This document shows, in pieces, positions 9,835 through 19,394 of a stretch of 64,000 bases of DNA. The stretch is from QHXN01 sp963785125. GTDB taxonomy: Bacteria; Acidobacteriota; Blastocatellia; Pyrinomonadales; Pyrinomonadaceae. The position numbers were made by a program, and so were the translations under genes. Location of the stretch: the NCBI GenBank assembly GCA_963785125.1, contig CAWATU010000007.1, positions 1,302,001-1,366,000 of the forward strand, read 5' to 3'. Position 1 is the stretch's first letter. Every line of letters begins with the position of its first letter. The notes under the pieces were generated by a model that ran no database searches, was not told the DNA's origin, and worked only from the letters and a program-made list of their open reading frames with translations.

Positions 9835-11136
9835 TTATCTCGCTTCCCCGCCGCGCGCCACAGTCGCGCCGCCCCGTTCGGCCGGGCTCCCGCCGGGGCC
9901 CGCGGACGCGGCGAGCCGCGCGTAAAGACGGCGGTACTTCGCGCCGCCGACGCGCTCGATGTCGAAGCGGCGCTCGGCGCTCTCCCGCGCGCGCTCGGCC
10001 AAACCGCCTTCCGCACGCAACGCTTCGACCTCTTGGAGGGCACGTGTAAAACTCTCGTCGTCGAACTCTCGCAGCACAACGCCGACGCGGTCGCCCTCAA
10101 TCACTTCGTCCACATCGCCGACCCCTGCGTTGCAGATGACGGGCAGCCCTGCGGCGAGGTACTCGGCGATCTTCGTCGGCGATGACGAGAGCTTCGAGTA
10201 GCAGGCGCGGATGAAGGAGACCGCGATGTCCGAGGCTTTCAAATACTTCGGCACGTCGGCGGGCGCGACGCGTCCGACGTGGAAGGAGTCCGTGGGCACG
10301 CCCAGCGCGCGTAGCCGCGTCTCGATCTCTTCGGGCGGCGTCTGCGTCAGGACGAGCGCGTAGCTCTTCGGGTCTTCTTTGTAAGCCAGAGCCATCAGGC
10401 GCGCCGTCTCCTCGGCCATGTACCAGCCGCCGAACGAACCGACGTAGACGACGACCCGTCGTCCTTCGAGCCCCAGCTCGCGGCGCAGCTCCTCGCGCGG
10501 CGCACGGTCGGCGGCGCGGAAGCGTTTGAAGTCGACGCAGCACGGGATGACCTCGACGGGCCTTCCCTTCTCGTCCGTGTCGGCGCGGCCGGGGAAGAGT
10601 ATCTCGCGCGCCTTCTCGGTGAGCACGACGAAGGCGTCGGCCGATTTGAAGAGGAAGCGCTCGACGCGCTTGACGCCGCGGTAGAGCGTGCCGCCCTCGG
10701 GCCAGACTCCGGCGTCGGTATACTCCTCGGGCATGAAGCCGCGGATGTCGAAGAGGATGCGGCCGCCCGCGCGCCGCTTGGCGAGCGCGGCCATCAGCGC
10801 GGCGACGTGACCGCGCGCGTGCAGCACGTCCGTCTCGCCGCGCCTTAACATCTTTGAGGCCAGACGCGCGCCCACGCCCACGTCGTAGAGCGTCGCCGGC
10901 AGAGATGGGCGCTTGTGATACGCGCGCCAGTGCCAGCGAATCCCTTCATCCTCCAAACGCGCACGCTCGGCCTCAAGCTCCTCAGTCGTCCAGCGCTCTT
11001 TTAATCTGGGCTCGAAGGTGAGCAGGCTCACGCCGACGCCCGCCTCGGCGAGCTTACGCAGGTACGGCAAGACCTGCGTCTGCACGAGCGGCTCGCGCAG
11101 ACCGAAGTAGCAGAGGTAGAGGGTTCGCGTCGGCAT
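9835..11136 (-). CDS. Glycosyltransferase family 4 (GT-B)
   Basis: 433 residues, intact. MPTRTLYLCYFGLREPLVQTQ opens an N-terminal domain with DVLHARGHVAALMAALAKRR and LFDIRGFMPEEYTDAGVWPEGG, a pattern of GT4 enzymes in which a family-wide Asp/Arg pair sits near the acceptor site. The C-terminal domain has VVVYVGSFGGWYMAEE, PADVPKYLKASDIAVSFI and the donor-binding SSSPTKIAEYLAAGLPVICNAGVGDVDE with the catalytic-region Glu of the E-x7-E-like segment. Terminal residues are low complexity (GPGGSPAERGG). It presumably adds one residue to the lipid-linked repeat unit. It is preceded by 72 bp with no evident gene. Confidence 0.87.
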   Translation of the reverse strand: MPTRTLYLCYFGLREPLVQTQVLPYLRKLAEAGVGVSLLTFEPRLKERWTTEELEAERARLEDEGIRWHWRAYHKRPSLPATLYDVGVGARLASKMLRRGETDVLHARGHVAALMAALAKRRAGGRILFDIRGFMPEEYTDAGVWPEGGTLYRGVKRVERFLFKSADAFVVLTEKAREILFPGRADTDEKGRPVEVIPCCVDFKRFRAADRAPREELRRELGLEGRRVVVYVGSFGGWYMAEETARLMALAYKEDPKSYALVLTQTPPEEIETRLRALGVPTDSFHVGRVAPADVPKYLKASDIAVSFIRACYSKLSSSPTKIAEYLAAGLPVICNAGVGDVDEVIEGDRVGVVLREFDDESFTRALQEVEALRAEGGLAERARESAERRFDIERVGGAKYRRLYARLAASAGPGGSPAERGGATVARGGEAR

Positions 11137-11208
11137 CCGGAAAACTTAAGAGTACATAACTCGTCGGGGTCACACAAACGTCCCGCCCCGCACTCCTTCA
11201 AACGGAGA

Positions 11209-13065
11209 CTATCTGTGCGGCGCCCCCGCCGCGTGGACGAAGCCCGCCGCCGGCCCGCGCGCGGGGTCGCGCAGCATTACGTCGCCCGGCAACTCTGACG
11301 AGACGCAGGGCAGCTCCGCCGCCCAGCACTGCTCGCCGACCGAAGGGACGAAGTACCTGAGTCCGTTCACCTCGCGCGCCGTCGTCGCCACCCCGGGCAG
11401 AGGTGGCGGCACGAGCAGACGCCGCCCGCGGCCCTCCACGCCCGCCCCGACCCGCGTCCCCGCTTCGAGGGCGACGGTCAACATAAAGAGGAGCAGGCCG
11501 CAGACCGTCAACAGCGTCGCCAGTGTCGCCCGCCGCCACGCGCCCGCCTCACCCGCACCCCTTGCGAGCCCGACCGCCGCGGGGACGAGCAGCGAGCCGA
11601 AGAGGATTCCCGTGTAGCCGAGTCCGAACCTGAGCGCCGGCGCCGCGTAGAGAATGAGCGCCGTGCCCAGAAGCCCGGCCGCGAGCACCCAACCCCTCCC
11701 CGCGTGTCCACGGCCCCGTCGCTTCAAAGCCACGACGGCCCCCGCCAACGCCAACGCGACCATCAACACCTCTCCCCCACGCACGAGAAAGAAGAGGAGC
11801 AGCCCCGCGCACCCCGCCGCCAACGCCAGCGCGCCCGTCGCGCGCCAACGCGTCCGCGCGCGTGCGAACGCCCCGGCGCCCGCGACAAACAGGCAGAGCG
11901 GGATGACGAACGAGTTCTTAAACGTGAACCCCTTCGTCGCCCACGGCACGACCCAGCCCCAGCCGTCCTTCCACGGCAGTCCCGTGCCCTCCCAACGCGC
12001 CCACTCCCTGATGGCCCTCGTGTGCAGCTCGGCCTGCCGCACGCCGACTGACCACGGCACGTCGAGGCACAAAGCCTTCGACGGGTAGAGCGGGCAGCCC
12101 GACACGAACACCCTGTGCGCCAACGCGGGCAGCAGCATGAGTGCGACGGCACCACAGGCCGACAGCGCGCGCCTGAGGGTCAGGCCCCCGCCCGCGACGT
12201 AGTAGACGCACGCCACGACCAGCAGCGGCAATGCGTTCAGCTTCACCCCGACGGCGCCCGCGGCCAGCAGCACCGGAATCAGCCGCGCGCCCGCCGCCCC
12301 GCCCCGCTCCTCTTCCAACAGACAGACGGCCCACACGACGGCGACCGCCAGAAAGAAGCCCGGCATGTCCGGGCTCGCCGAGGCCGGCATCCTCCAGACG
12401 AGGGCCGGCGGCAGCACCGCTGCGAACGAGAGCACCGCCAGCCAGTCCGCGCCGCGCCCCTCGCCCGTCGCGCACCGGCGCACGCAAACAAGCGCGTGCA
12501 GACAGGCGACGAGCAGCGCGAAGCCGTCGGCGACCGCCGCCGCGCGCGTCTCGAAGGGGCCGGCATCGAACGGCGCCGCCAGCGCGAACCACGCGGGCGT
12601 GAAGGCGAAACGGTCGTGGATGATGCCGACGCCCTCCACGGCGCCGTACTCGGACAGCCACTTGATGTTCTGAAAGTGATAGAGGCCCGTGTCGAAGTAT
12701 GTGATGGGCTGCGAGGCGAAAGCGGCGACGCCTAAGGTCAGCGCGAGCAACCCGAGGACGAGCCGCGGACGCTGTAGCATCAACTCCTTCAGACGGACGA
12801 CCTCCGCCCGCACGCCGCGCGAGAGGAGCGCGAGGCCGGAGACGGTCGCCCCCAACGCAGCGCCGCAGAGCGGCGTGAGCGGCGCGAGGTGCGAGACGAC
12901 CAGGAGCATCTGCGCGAGGATGACGAGGCCGAGCCAGAGGGAGAGGATGAGGCGGTCGCCCGCGCGTTCGAACGTCGGGGCGACGGCCGCGCGTTCCAGC
13001 ACAGCCCGTCCGCACAACCAGCAGACCAGAAGGAGCGGCAACCACGCGGCGGCGAAGAAGAGCAT
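11209..13065 (-). CDS. Large polytopic membrane protein, LIC_10190-like
   Basis: 618 residues with about 12-14 hydrophobic helices from residue 1 onward. The first long loop (residues about 118-165) contains PITYFDTGLYHFQNIKWLSE and VGIIHDRFAFTPAWFALAAP, which I recognise as the hallmark of LIC_10190-type bacterial membrane proteins of unknown role found in polysaccharide clusters. An Asp in an early periplasmic loop and the number of helices recall GT-C enzymes or polymerases. A C-terminal soluble segment (LRYFVPSVGEQCWAAELPCVSSELP) ends in two or three Cys that could form a disulphide outside the cell. Its 5' end is 55 bp from the GT2 gene upstream. Family call moderate, activity unknown. 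Confidence 0.72.
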   Translation of the reverse strand: MLFFAAAWLPLLLVCWLCGRAVLERAAVAPTFERAGDRLILSLWLGLVILAQMLLVVSHLAPLTPLCGAALGATVSGLALLSRGVRAEVVRLKELMLQRPRLVLGLLALTLGVAAFASQPITYFDTGLYHFQNIKWLSEYGAVEGVGIIHDRFAFTPAWFALAAPFDAGPFETRAAAVADGFALLVACLHALVCVRRCATGEGRGADWLAVLSFAAVLPPALVWRMPASASPDMPGFFLAVAVVWAVCLLEEERGGAAGARLIPVLLAAGAVGVKLNALPLLVVACVYYVAGGGLTLRRALSACGAVALMLLPALAHRVFVSGCPLYPSKALCLDVPWSVGVRQAELHTRAIREWARWEGTGLPWKDGWGWVVPWATKGFTFKNSFVIPLCLFVAGAGAFARARTRWRATGALALAAGCAGLLLFFLVRGGEVLMVALALAGAVVALKRRGRGHAGRGWVLAAGLLGTALILYAAPALRFGLGYTGILFGSLLVPAAVGLARGAGEAGAWRRATLATLLTVCGLLLFMLTVALEAGTRVGAGVEGRGRRLLVPPPLPGVATTAREVNGLRYFVPSVGEQCWAAELPCVSSELPGDVMLRDPARGPAAGFVHAAGAPHR

Positions 13066-13120
13066 CTCGACAGTCCGTCTTAAAGCGCCGCGCCGCGCCC
13101 AACGCCCGACCCGACGGCCC

Positions 13121-13939
<819 letters not shown>

Positions 13940-14071
13940 CTTTACTCGGAGTGCCTCGACTCGAAATTTTACCCGGCAATGAGCCAACGGGCGGGCGGCT
14001 TACTATGGTCGAAAGCGAAAGCAGGCGTCAAGCGACCCGGCCGTTTACCGCGCCCGCCGCCGGCCCCTTTC

Positions 14072-14101
14072 TTGACATCACTCGCCCACGGTGGCTACAT
14101 T
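14072..14101 (+). promoter_or_regulatory. Sigma-70-type promoter for the methyltransferase at 14211
   Basis: TTGACA at 14072-14077 and TACATT at 14096-14101 are separated by 18 bases. They lie about 110 bases upstream of the TTG start at 14211, whose AGGAGG ribosome-binding site is at 14199-14204. The rest of 13940-14210 is GC-rich and shows no other gene. Predicted from hexamers only. Confidence 0.5.
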
Positions 14102-14210
14102 ACGGGGCGCCTTCAACACTCTCATAAGTACAGAAACGGAATTTACTTAAGGGCGGCGGACGGCTCAGAGTCGCGCGGGGGCGCCCGCCATTTAACCAGG
14201 AGGATTTGAG

Positions 14211-15179
14211 TTGAGCACCGAGCAGGTCGAGCGTAGACGGCAGGAGATCATTCAGCAACACGGCGAGTGGACGGCGGATAATTTTCAACTCGCCGGCGAC
14301 GTTTATACGATTGGGAAGGACTCGCCCGTCGGCTCCGGCCGCCCGCATCGCATCACCCAGATCATCTCCGACTTTTTCGGCGAATCGTTCGAGAATCTAC
14401 GCATCGCCGACCTCGGCAGCCTGGAAGGAGCCTTCGCCGTGGAGTTCGCCAAGCGCGGCGCCGAGGTCGTCTCGCTGGAGTTGCGCGAGGGCAACCTCGT
14501 CAAGTCGCAGTTCGCCAAAGAGGTGCTCGGGCTCGACAAACTGGAGTTCGTCAGAGACGACGTGCGCAACTTCACCGTCGAGAAGTACGGCACGTTCGAC
14601 GTGGTGCTGGCCTCGGGCATCCTCTACCATCTGGACGTGCCCGACGTTTTCACCCTCGTCGAGAACGCGGCGCGGGCCTGCACCGGCATCACCATCCTCG
14701 ACACGCACATCGGCATCGAGCCCGACGAGTCCTTCGAACACAACGGCAAGACCTACTGGGGCTGGCACTTCATCGAGTACGCCGGAGAGCCGACGCCGGA
14801 GGAGGTCGAGCAGAAGAACTGGCTCGCCATCGGCAACACGAAGAGCTTCTGGCTCACGCGCGCCTCGCTCTTCAACCTCATGCAGGACGCAGGCTTCACC
14901 ACCGCCTACGAGTGCCACATCCCTGTCCACACGGCGCCGGCCGACCGCCTGACGGCCGTCGGCGTCAAGGGCCGACCGCAGTCGCTGCTCACGCGCCCGC
15001 AGTGGAGCGAGTCGCACCGCGAGCGATGGAATGAAGAGCCGCCTGAAGTCACCCCCGACCAGAAGGCCCACTTCATGATGAAGCACCGGAGCCCCGTCCA
15101 GAAGAGACTCAGCGCCCTGCCCGAACCGGTCAAACGCCCCCTGCGCGCCCTCGCCAAAGTCATCCGGCCCAAGTCATAG
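14211..15179 (+). CDS. Class I SAM-dependent methyltransferase
   Basis: 322 residues from a TTG start at 14211, chosen because a strong CCAGGAGGA lies 7 bases upstream and the frame opens there. The Rossmann SAM site reads LRIADLGSLEGAFAVEFAKRG at about residues 63-83, then VVSLELREGN (acidic residue for the ribose), FVRDDVRNF and FDVVLASGILYHLDVPD. The C-terminal third (LTRASLFNLMQDAGFTTAYE) is that of small-molecule or sugar methyltransferases in glycan clusters. It lies alone on the plus strand between minus-strand glycosyltransferase genes and converges with the GT2 gene at 15212, the two stops being about 32 bp apart. Substrate unknown. Confidence 0.82.
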   Translation: MSTEQVERRRQEIIQQHGEWTADNFQLAGDVYTIGKDSPVGSGRPHRITQIISDFFGESFENLRIADLGSLEGAFAVEFAKRGAEVVSLELREGNLVKSQFAKEVLGLDKLEFVRDDVRNFTVEKYGTFDVVLASGILYHLDVPDVFTLVENAARACTGITILDTHIGIEPDESFEHNGKTYWGWHFIEYAGEPTPEEVEQKNWLAIGNTKSFWLTRASLFNLMQDAGFTTAYECHIPVHTAPADRLTAVGVKGRPQSLLTRPQWSESHRERWNEEPPEVTPDQKAHFMMKHRSPVQKRLSALPEPVKRPLRALAKVIRPKS

Positions 15180-15211
15180 AGGGGGCTTTTGAGTTCGCCG
15201 GGCGCCACCCC

Positions 15212-16219
15212 TCAAAGGGCGCCGCCCTCCTCCTTCGCCGGCCGCGAAGGGGCGCTCAAAAGCGCCTGCGCCCACCCGACGAACGTCGCCAGATCAATCG
15301 TCAACAGCACCAGACAGACGCCCGCGAGCCGCGCAGGGTTCAGCACCCACGCGACTCCGCGCCCTTCGCGCCGCCGCCACACGCTGAGCGCGGCCCGCGC
15401 CCCGAGCCCCGCCGCGGGCACCGCGAGCCACCACAGACTGTGCGCGAACGCCAGCGCGACGAACGGGAGCGCGACGGCGTACTGCCGCGCGACGCCGTAG
15501 TGCCAGAAGCGCTGGCGCCCGGCCCAGACGTTGTGCTTTGAGTAGAGCGCGAACTTGCGGAAGGTGCGCGCGAGCGTCGGCTGCAACTGCCAGCGGGCGG
15601 TGGCCTCGGGCGCCCAGCGCGTCCGCGCGCCGAGCGCCTCGACACGCTCCATGAAGATCAAGTCCTCGGCGGCGCGCAGGTCTGGGAAGCCGCCCGCGCG
15701 TCGCCAGACCTCCCGTCGCACGAGCGCCGAGGCGATGCTCGGCCCGCGCATCGACGCGCCCTCACGCATCGCACGGGGCGGGACGTAGGCGAGGGCCGCG
15801 CATCGCTCGAAGAAAGTGTTCGCGTCCGGCTCGAAGTTGCCGTAGACGAGGTCGGCCGACGGGTCTTCTTCGGCCACGGCGGCGAGGCGTGCGAGCCAGT
15901 CGGGGTCGAGGGTGATGCCCGCGTCGGTGAAGGCGATCCACGGGTTGCGCGCCGCCTCTGCGCCGACGTTGCGACCGCGGCCGGGCGTCGCCGCGCCCGC
16001 CTCGACGACGAGGAAGCGCGGGTCGCCGGCCGTCAACTCGCGCGCGAGCGCGACCGTGTGGTCGGTCGAGCCGCCGTCCACGAGCACGACCTCGTCGGGC
16101 GGGCGCGTCTGCTGGCGGACGGAGGCGACGAGCCGGCCGAGCGACTCCTCCTCGTTGCGCAGGGGGACGACCAGGGAGATCAGGAGTGGAGTGCTTCCCT
16201 CGGTCATGGCTCGCGACAC
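15212..16219 (-). CDS. Glycosyltransferase family 2 with C-terminal membrane helices
   Basis: 335 residues. The GT-A domain occupies residues about 12-225: LISLVVPLRNEEESL, VVLVDGGSTDHTV, GRGRNVGAEAARNPWIAFTDAGITLDPDWL (TDAG replaces a DXD) and FPDLRAAEDLIFMERVEALG, where the ED pair holds the catalytic base. Hydrophobic helices at about 249-270, 272-290 and 300-325 would anchor it in the membrane. Start 16219 leaves 3 bases to the stop of the upstream GT2 gene; the internal Met at 16207 is an alternative. It probably adds a residue to a lipid-linked glycan. Confidence 0.85.
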   Translation of the reverse strand: MSRAMTEGSTPLLISLVVPLRNEEESLGRLVASVRQQTRPPDEVVLVDGGSTDHTVALARELTAGDPRFLVVEAGAATPGRGRNVGAEAARNPWIAFTDAGITLDPDWLARLAAVAEEDPSADLVYGNFEPDANTFFERCAALAYVPPRAMREGASMRGPSIASALVRREVWRRAGGFPDLRAAEDLIFMERVEALGARTRWAPEATARWQLQPTLARTFRKFALYSKHNVWAGRQRFWHYGVARQYAVALPFVALAFAHSLWWLAVPAAGLGARAALSVWRRREGRGVAWVLNPARLAGVCLVLLTIDLATFVGWAQALLSAPSRPAKEEGGAL

Positions 16220-16222
16220 GGG

Positions 16223-17203
16223 TCAGTGCCTCGCGAGGGCGGAGCGTGTGCGGCGATAGAGTTCGCGCCCCTCCCGGTAGGCGCGGCGCTCGCCGGAGAG
16301 GCAGTAGAGGAACTTGTGCAGCATTCCGGGGTCGAGGAGCGCGCCCGGGTGCGTGCGCAACGCCTTCAACGCCACGCGCGCGCCGCCCGCGCGGTCGCCG
16401 CCCTTGATGTAATACCCGCCGCTCGTGAAGTACATGTTCGCCGTCGCGCGCGCCTGCTCGCGCCTGACCTCGGCGGGCACATCCGGCAGCGCGAAATAGT
16501 TGCGGTACATCACCTCCAGCTCGGGCGCGGCGCGCGCCGCCTGCGCCACGGTCTTCGACTCCGGGTGCAGACGGTAGGTCGAGAGCAGCTCGGGCGTGTA
16601 CTCGATGCGGTGACGGACGCCCGCGCGCAGGAAGAAATCCCAGTCCATGAAGTAGTAGTAGTGCGGGTCTAAGAGCCCCACGTCGTCCACGACCGAGCGG
16701 CGGATGAAGGCCGACGGCTGCGGGATGGGGTTCTCGCAGGAGAGGACGAACTCGCGGTAGTCGAACCCCTGACGCGCCTTGCTGCGCTCGATGGGCGACC
16801 CGTCCGGCTCGGTAAAGAGCGTGTCGCCGAAGACGATGCCGCAGTCGGGGTGACTTTGCAGGTACTCGACGGCCTTCGTGACGGCCCCGGGCAGCAGCGT
16901 GTCGTCGGAGTTGAGCCAGGTCAGAATCTCGCCCTGCGAGCGCTGCCAGCCCTTGTTGATGGTGGGCGTCTGCCCGATGTTGGCGTGCCGCTCCCAATCG
17001 ACGCGGCCCGCGTACTCTTCGAGCACGCGCGGCGTCTCGTCGGTCGAGCCGTCGTCGATGACGATGTGCTCGATGGAGGGATAGTCCTGTGCGAGCACGC
17101 TGTCGAGGGTCTCGCGCAGGAAGGCCGCCTGGTTGTAGGTCGGGGTGACGATGGTGACCAGCGGGTACACGCTCGCGCCCGCCGCCTGTTCGGTATTACT
17201 CAT
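16223..17203 (-). CDS. Glycosyltransferase family 2 (GT-A)
   Basis: 326 residues. Motifs in order: PLVTIVTPTYNQAAFL, HIVIDDGSTDETPRVLEEY, QTPTINKGWQRSQGEILTWL followed by NSDDTLLPGAV (the DD is the metal-binding DXD equivalent) and YYYFMDWDFFLRAGVRHRI near the catalytic region. The same NSDD-type GT2 recurs at 22.4 and 23.4 kb. The C-terminal 90 residues are helical and rich in Arg and Ala, as in family members annotated from exopolysaccharide loci. It begins 85 bp from the methyltransferase gene upstream and lies 3 bp from the next GT2, so they are likely cotranscribed. Confidence 0.87.
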   Translation of the reverse strand: MSNTEQAAGASVYPLVTIVTPTYNQAAFLRETLDSVLAQDYPSIEHIVIDDGSTDETPRVLEEYAGRVDWERHANIGQTPTINKGWQRSQGEILTWLNSDDTLLPGAVTKAVEYLQSHPDCGIVFGDTLFTEPDGSPIERSKARQGFDYREFVLSCENPIPQPSAFIRRSVVDDVGLLDPHYYYFMDWDFFLRAGVRHRIEYTPELLSTYRLHPESKTVAQAARAAPELEVMYRNYFALPDVPAEVRREQARATANMYFTSGGYYIKGGDRAGGARVALKALRTHPGALLDPGMLHKFLYCLSGERRAYREGRELYRRTRSALARH

Positions 17204-17288
17204 AAGGTGATGAGGGGCGGGCGCGCCGCCCCGGGCTTTAAGCGCCGTAATATAGCACAGCGCCGCCGGGGCGTCCGAGCGGGGCGGG

Positions 17289-18014
17289 CTACCTCTTTCG
17301 GAAGAAGTAGTTGGGGTTCTTAATCACAAGGTCGTACCTGCCCGAAGCCTCCACCTCCTTGACGACGTTGCAGACCTCCCACCCGGAGCCGTCGGATGAG
17401 TCGTCGAAGAGGATGAAGCCCCCGCGCTCCAGGAACTCGTCCGTGTGCTCGAAGTCGCGTTTGGCGTATTCGTAGCTGTGGTTGCCGTCGATGAAGCAGA
17501 AGCTGATGGGGCCGCCGAGCTTGACCGGCCGGCCGAGCACGTCCGTCTCCTCGGCGCCCGCGCGCCACGCCCTGAAGAACTCGTCGGAGAACATCTCAAC
17601 CGTGTAGGGCGGGTCGTCGCTGCTGAACATCTTGACGTTGCGGATGAAGGAGTCGCGGACGAACTCGCGGTACGCGGTTGGCCCGCCCGGCGCCGGGTTC
17701 GACTCCGCCCCCTCGAAATCCCAGCGGTCGCAGGTGATCAGCGGGTTCTTCCGGCCGTGGCGGCGCTTGTAGTAGGTCAGGAGGTTGGTGGAGAGCCCGC
17801 AGAAGGAGCCGATCTCGATGACCGGCGCGCCGCTCGGGAGGTGCTCCATGGCGTAGTCCAGACAGTAGAGGTTCCCGCGGTCGAGCATCCCCGCGTTCGC
17901 GAAGCAGAGCCAGTTGACGTACCGGTCGGAGATGTCGATCCGCTGCGGCGCCGGCTGGCCCCCGTCGAGCGTGCTCCTCAACTTCCGCACGAGCCTGGTG
18001 GCTAGAGTGGACAT
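17289..18014 (-). CDS. Class I SAM-dependent methyltransferase (Methyltransf_24-like)
   Basis: 241 residues. APVIEIGSFCGLSTNLLTYYK at about residues 63-83 is the SAM motif I; NPLITCDRWDFEGAE follows; GPISFCFIDGNHSYEYAKRDFEHTD is the D-G-N-H-S-Y motif of the Methyltransf_24 group, where the Asp and His often bind a divalent metal. FILFDDSSDGSGWEVCNVVKE is the following strand. The C-terminus NPNYFFRKR is conserved in the group. It likely O-methylates a sugar. The gene is divergent from the epimerase at 18238, and 18015-18237 holds both upstream regions, including the palindrome GGGAGGCGCGCCTCCC at 18059. Confidence 0.82.
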   Translation of the reverse strand: MSTLATRLVRKLRSTLDGGQPAPQRIDISDRYVNWLCFANAGMLDRGNLYCLDYAMEHLPSGAPVIEIGSFCGLSTNLLTYYKRRHGRKNPLITCDRWDFEGAESNPAPGGPTAYREFVRDSFIRNVKMFSSDDPPYTVEMFSDEFFRAWRAGAEETDVLGRPVKLGGPISFCFIDGNHSYEYAKRDFEHTDEFLERGGFILFDDSSDGSGWEVCNVVKEVEASGRYDLVIKNPNYFFRKR

Positions 18015-18237
18015 GTAGTTACCTGAGTCTTTTAGGCCCGAAGGGCGGAAACGGAGTCGGGAGGCGCGCCTCCCGGACCCGGGTTTTGGCCGGGCCGCGC
18101 TAACATTACCACCGCGCGCTCGGGACGGTAAAGCGGCCCCGGCGCGGGCCGAGCGTTTGCCGCCGCCGCGGGCCCCTATGCTATGCTCTCCGGTCGTTAA
18201 ACTGTCTCTACATAGAAGTTGAGGGGAGTTACCTTAA

Positions 18238-19317
18238 ATGTCTGTTGCAATCGTCACCGGCTCGTCGGGGCTCATCGGGAGCGAGACGGCCAAGTTCCTC
18301 GACGCGCGCGGCCTCCACGTCGTCGGCATCGACAACGACATGCGTCGTTACTTCTTCGGCGAAGATGCCTCGACCGACTGGAACACGCGCCAGCTCCAGA
18401 GCGCGCTCAAAAACTTCGAGCACAACGCCGCCGACGTGCGCGACGCCGAAGCGGTCGGGAAGATTTTCGAGCGGTACGGCCGCGATGTCTCGCTCGTCGT
18501 CCACACCGCCGCGCAGCCCTCACACGACTGGGCCGCGCGCGAGCCCTTCACCGACTTCACCGTCAACGCCAACGGCACGCTCGTCATGCTGGAAGCCGCG
18601 CGCAAGTATTGTCCCGACGCCGTCTTCGTCTTCACCTCGACGAACAAGGTCTACGGCGACACGCCGAACGCGCTACCTTTAATTGAGACGGAGACGCGCT
18701 GGGAGGTCGAGCCCGCGCACCCCTTCGCCGCGCACGGCATCGACGAGACGATGTCAATCGACCACTCGAAGCACAGCCTCTTCGGCGCGTCGAAGGTCGC
18801 GGCCGACGTTTTGGCGCAGGAGTACGGGCGCTACTTCGGGATGAAGACGGCGACGTTCCGCGGCGGGTGTCTGACGGGGCCGGCGCACTCGGGCGCGGAG
18901 CTGCACGGCTTCCTCGCCTACCTCGTCAAGTGCGTCGTCACGGGTCGGCCGTACACCATCTACGGCTACAAGGGCAAGCAGGTGCGCGACAACATACATT
19001 CGTATGATCTGGTCAACGCCTTCTGGCACTTCTTCCAGAATCCGCGCGAGGGCGGGGCGGTCTATAACATGGGCGGGTCGCGCCACAGCAACTGCTCGAT
19101 GCTCGAAGCCATCCGGACGGCGGAGGAGTTGTGCGGGCGCGAACTGAACTACACGCTCTCCGACGAGGCGCGCTCCGGCGACCACATCTGGTGGATTTCG
19201 GACGTGCGCCGCTTCCGCCAGGACTACCCCGACTGGGAGTACCGATACGACATGCGCAAGATCATGGAAGAGATCGTCGAAGCGACCCGCGAGCGCGCAC
19301 ACGTCTCGGCCGGCTGA
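18238..19317 (+). CDS. NAD-dependent epimerase, CDP-paratose 2-epimerase-like (extended SDR)
   Basis: 359 residues from ATG 18238, with GAGGGGAG 10 bases upstream. IVTGSSGLIGSETAKFL is the NAD-binding loop, and VVGIDNDMRRYFFG the ribose-binding strand. HTAAQPSHDWAAREPFTDFT and FTSTNKVYGDTPN are the diagnostic signatures of CDP-paratose/CDP-tyvelose 2-epimerases (RfbE type), which keep a tightly bound NAD. SKHSLFGASKVAADVLAQEYG holds a variant of the YxxxK region (F instead of Y), to be checked against the family. CDP-sugar synthesis genes rfbF and rfbG lie at 32.4-34.2 kb, consistent with a CDP-linked substrate, but no abequose/paratose synthase (RfbH/RfbS) is seen. Confidence 0.82.
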   Translation: MSVAIVTGSSGLIGSETAKFLDARGLHVVGIDNDMRRYFFGEDASTDWNTRQLQSALKNFEHNAADVRDAEAVGKIFERYGRDVSLVVHTAAQPSHDWAAREPFTDFTVNANGTLVMLEAARKYCPDAVFVFTSTNKVYGDTPNALPLIETETRWEVEPAHPFAAHGIDETMSIDHSKHSLFGASKVAADVLAQEYGRYFGMKTATFRGGCLTGPAHSGAELHGFLAYLVKCVVTGRPYTIYGYKGKQVRDNIHSYDLVNAFWHFFQNPREGGAVYNMGGSRHSNCSMLEAIRTAEELCGRELNYTLSDEARSGDHIWWISDVRRFRQDYPDWEYRYDMRKIMEEIVEATRERAHVSAG

Positions 19318-19391
19318 AGAGTTAACCACAGAGAGACAGAGGCACAGCTAATCGCAATTAGCTGTGCCTCTGTCTCTCTGTGGTTAACTCT
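19318..19391. terminator. Perfect 35-bp inverted repeat between convergent genes
   Basis: Arms 19318-19352 and 19357-19391 are exactly complementary around the loop CGCA. The left arm begins one base after the TGA of the epimerase, and the right arm ends three bases before the stop of the FkbM gene on the other strand, so the hairpin exactly fills the gap and would act as a bidirectional terminator or RNA end. The arm has a loose 7-base rhythm (CAGAGAG ACAGAGG CACAGCT), which links it to the heptad elements elsewhere in the window. Confidence 0.85.
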
Positions 19392-19394
19392 CGC

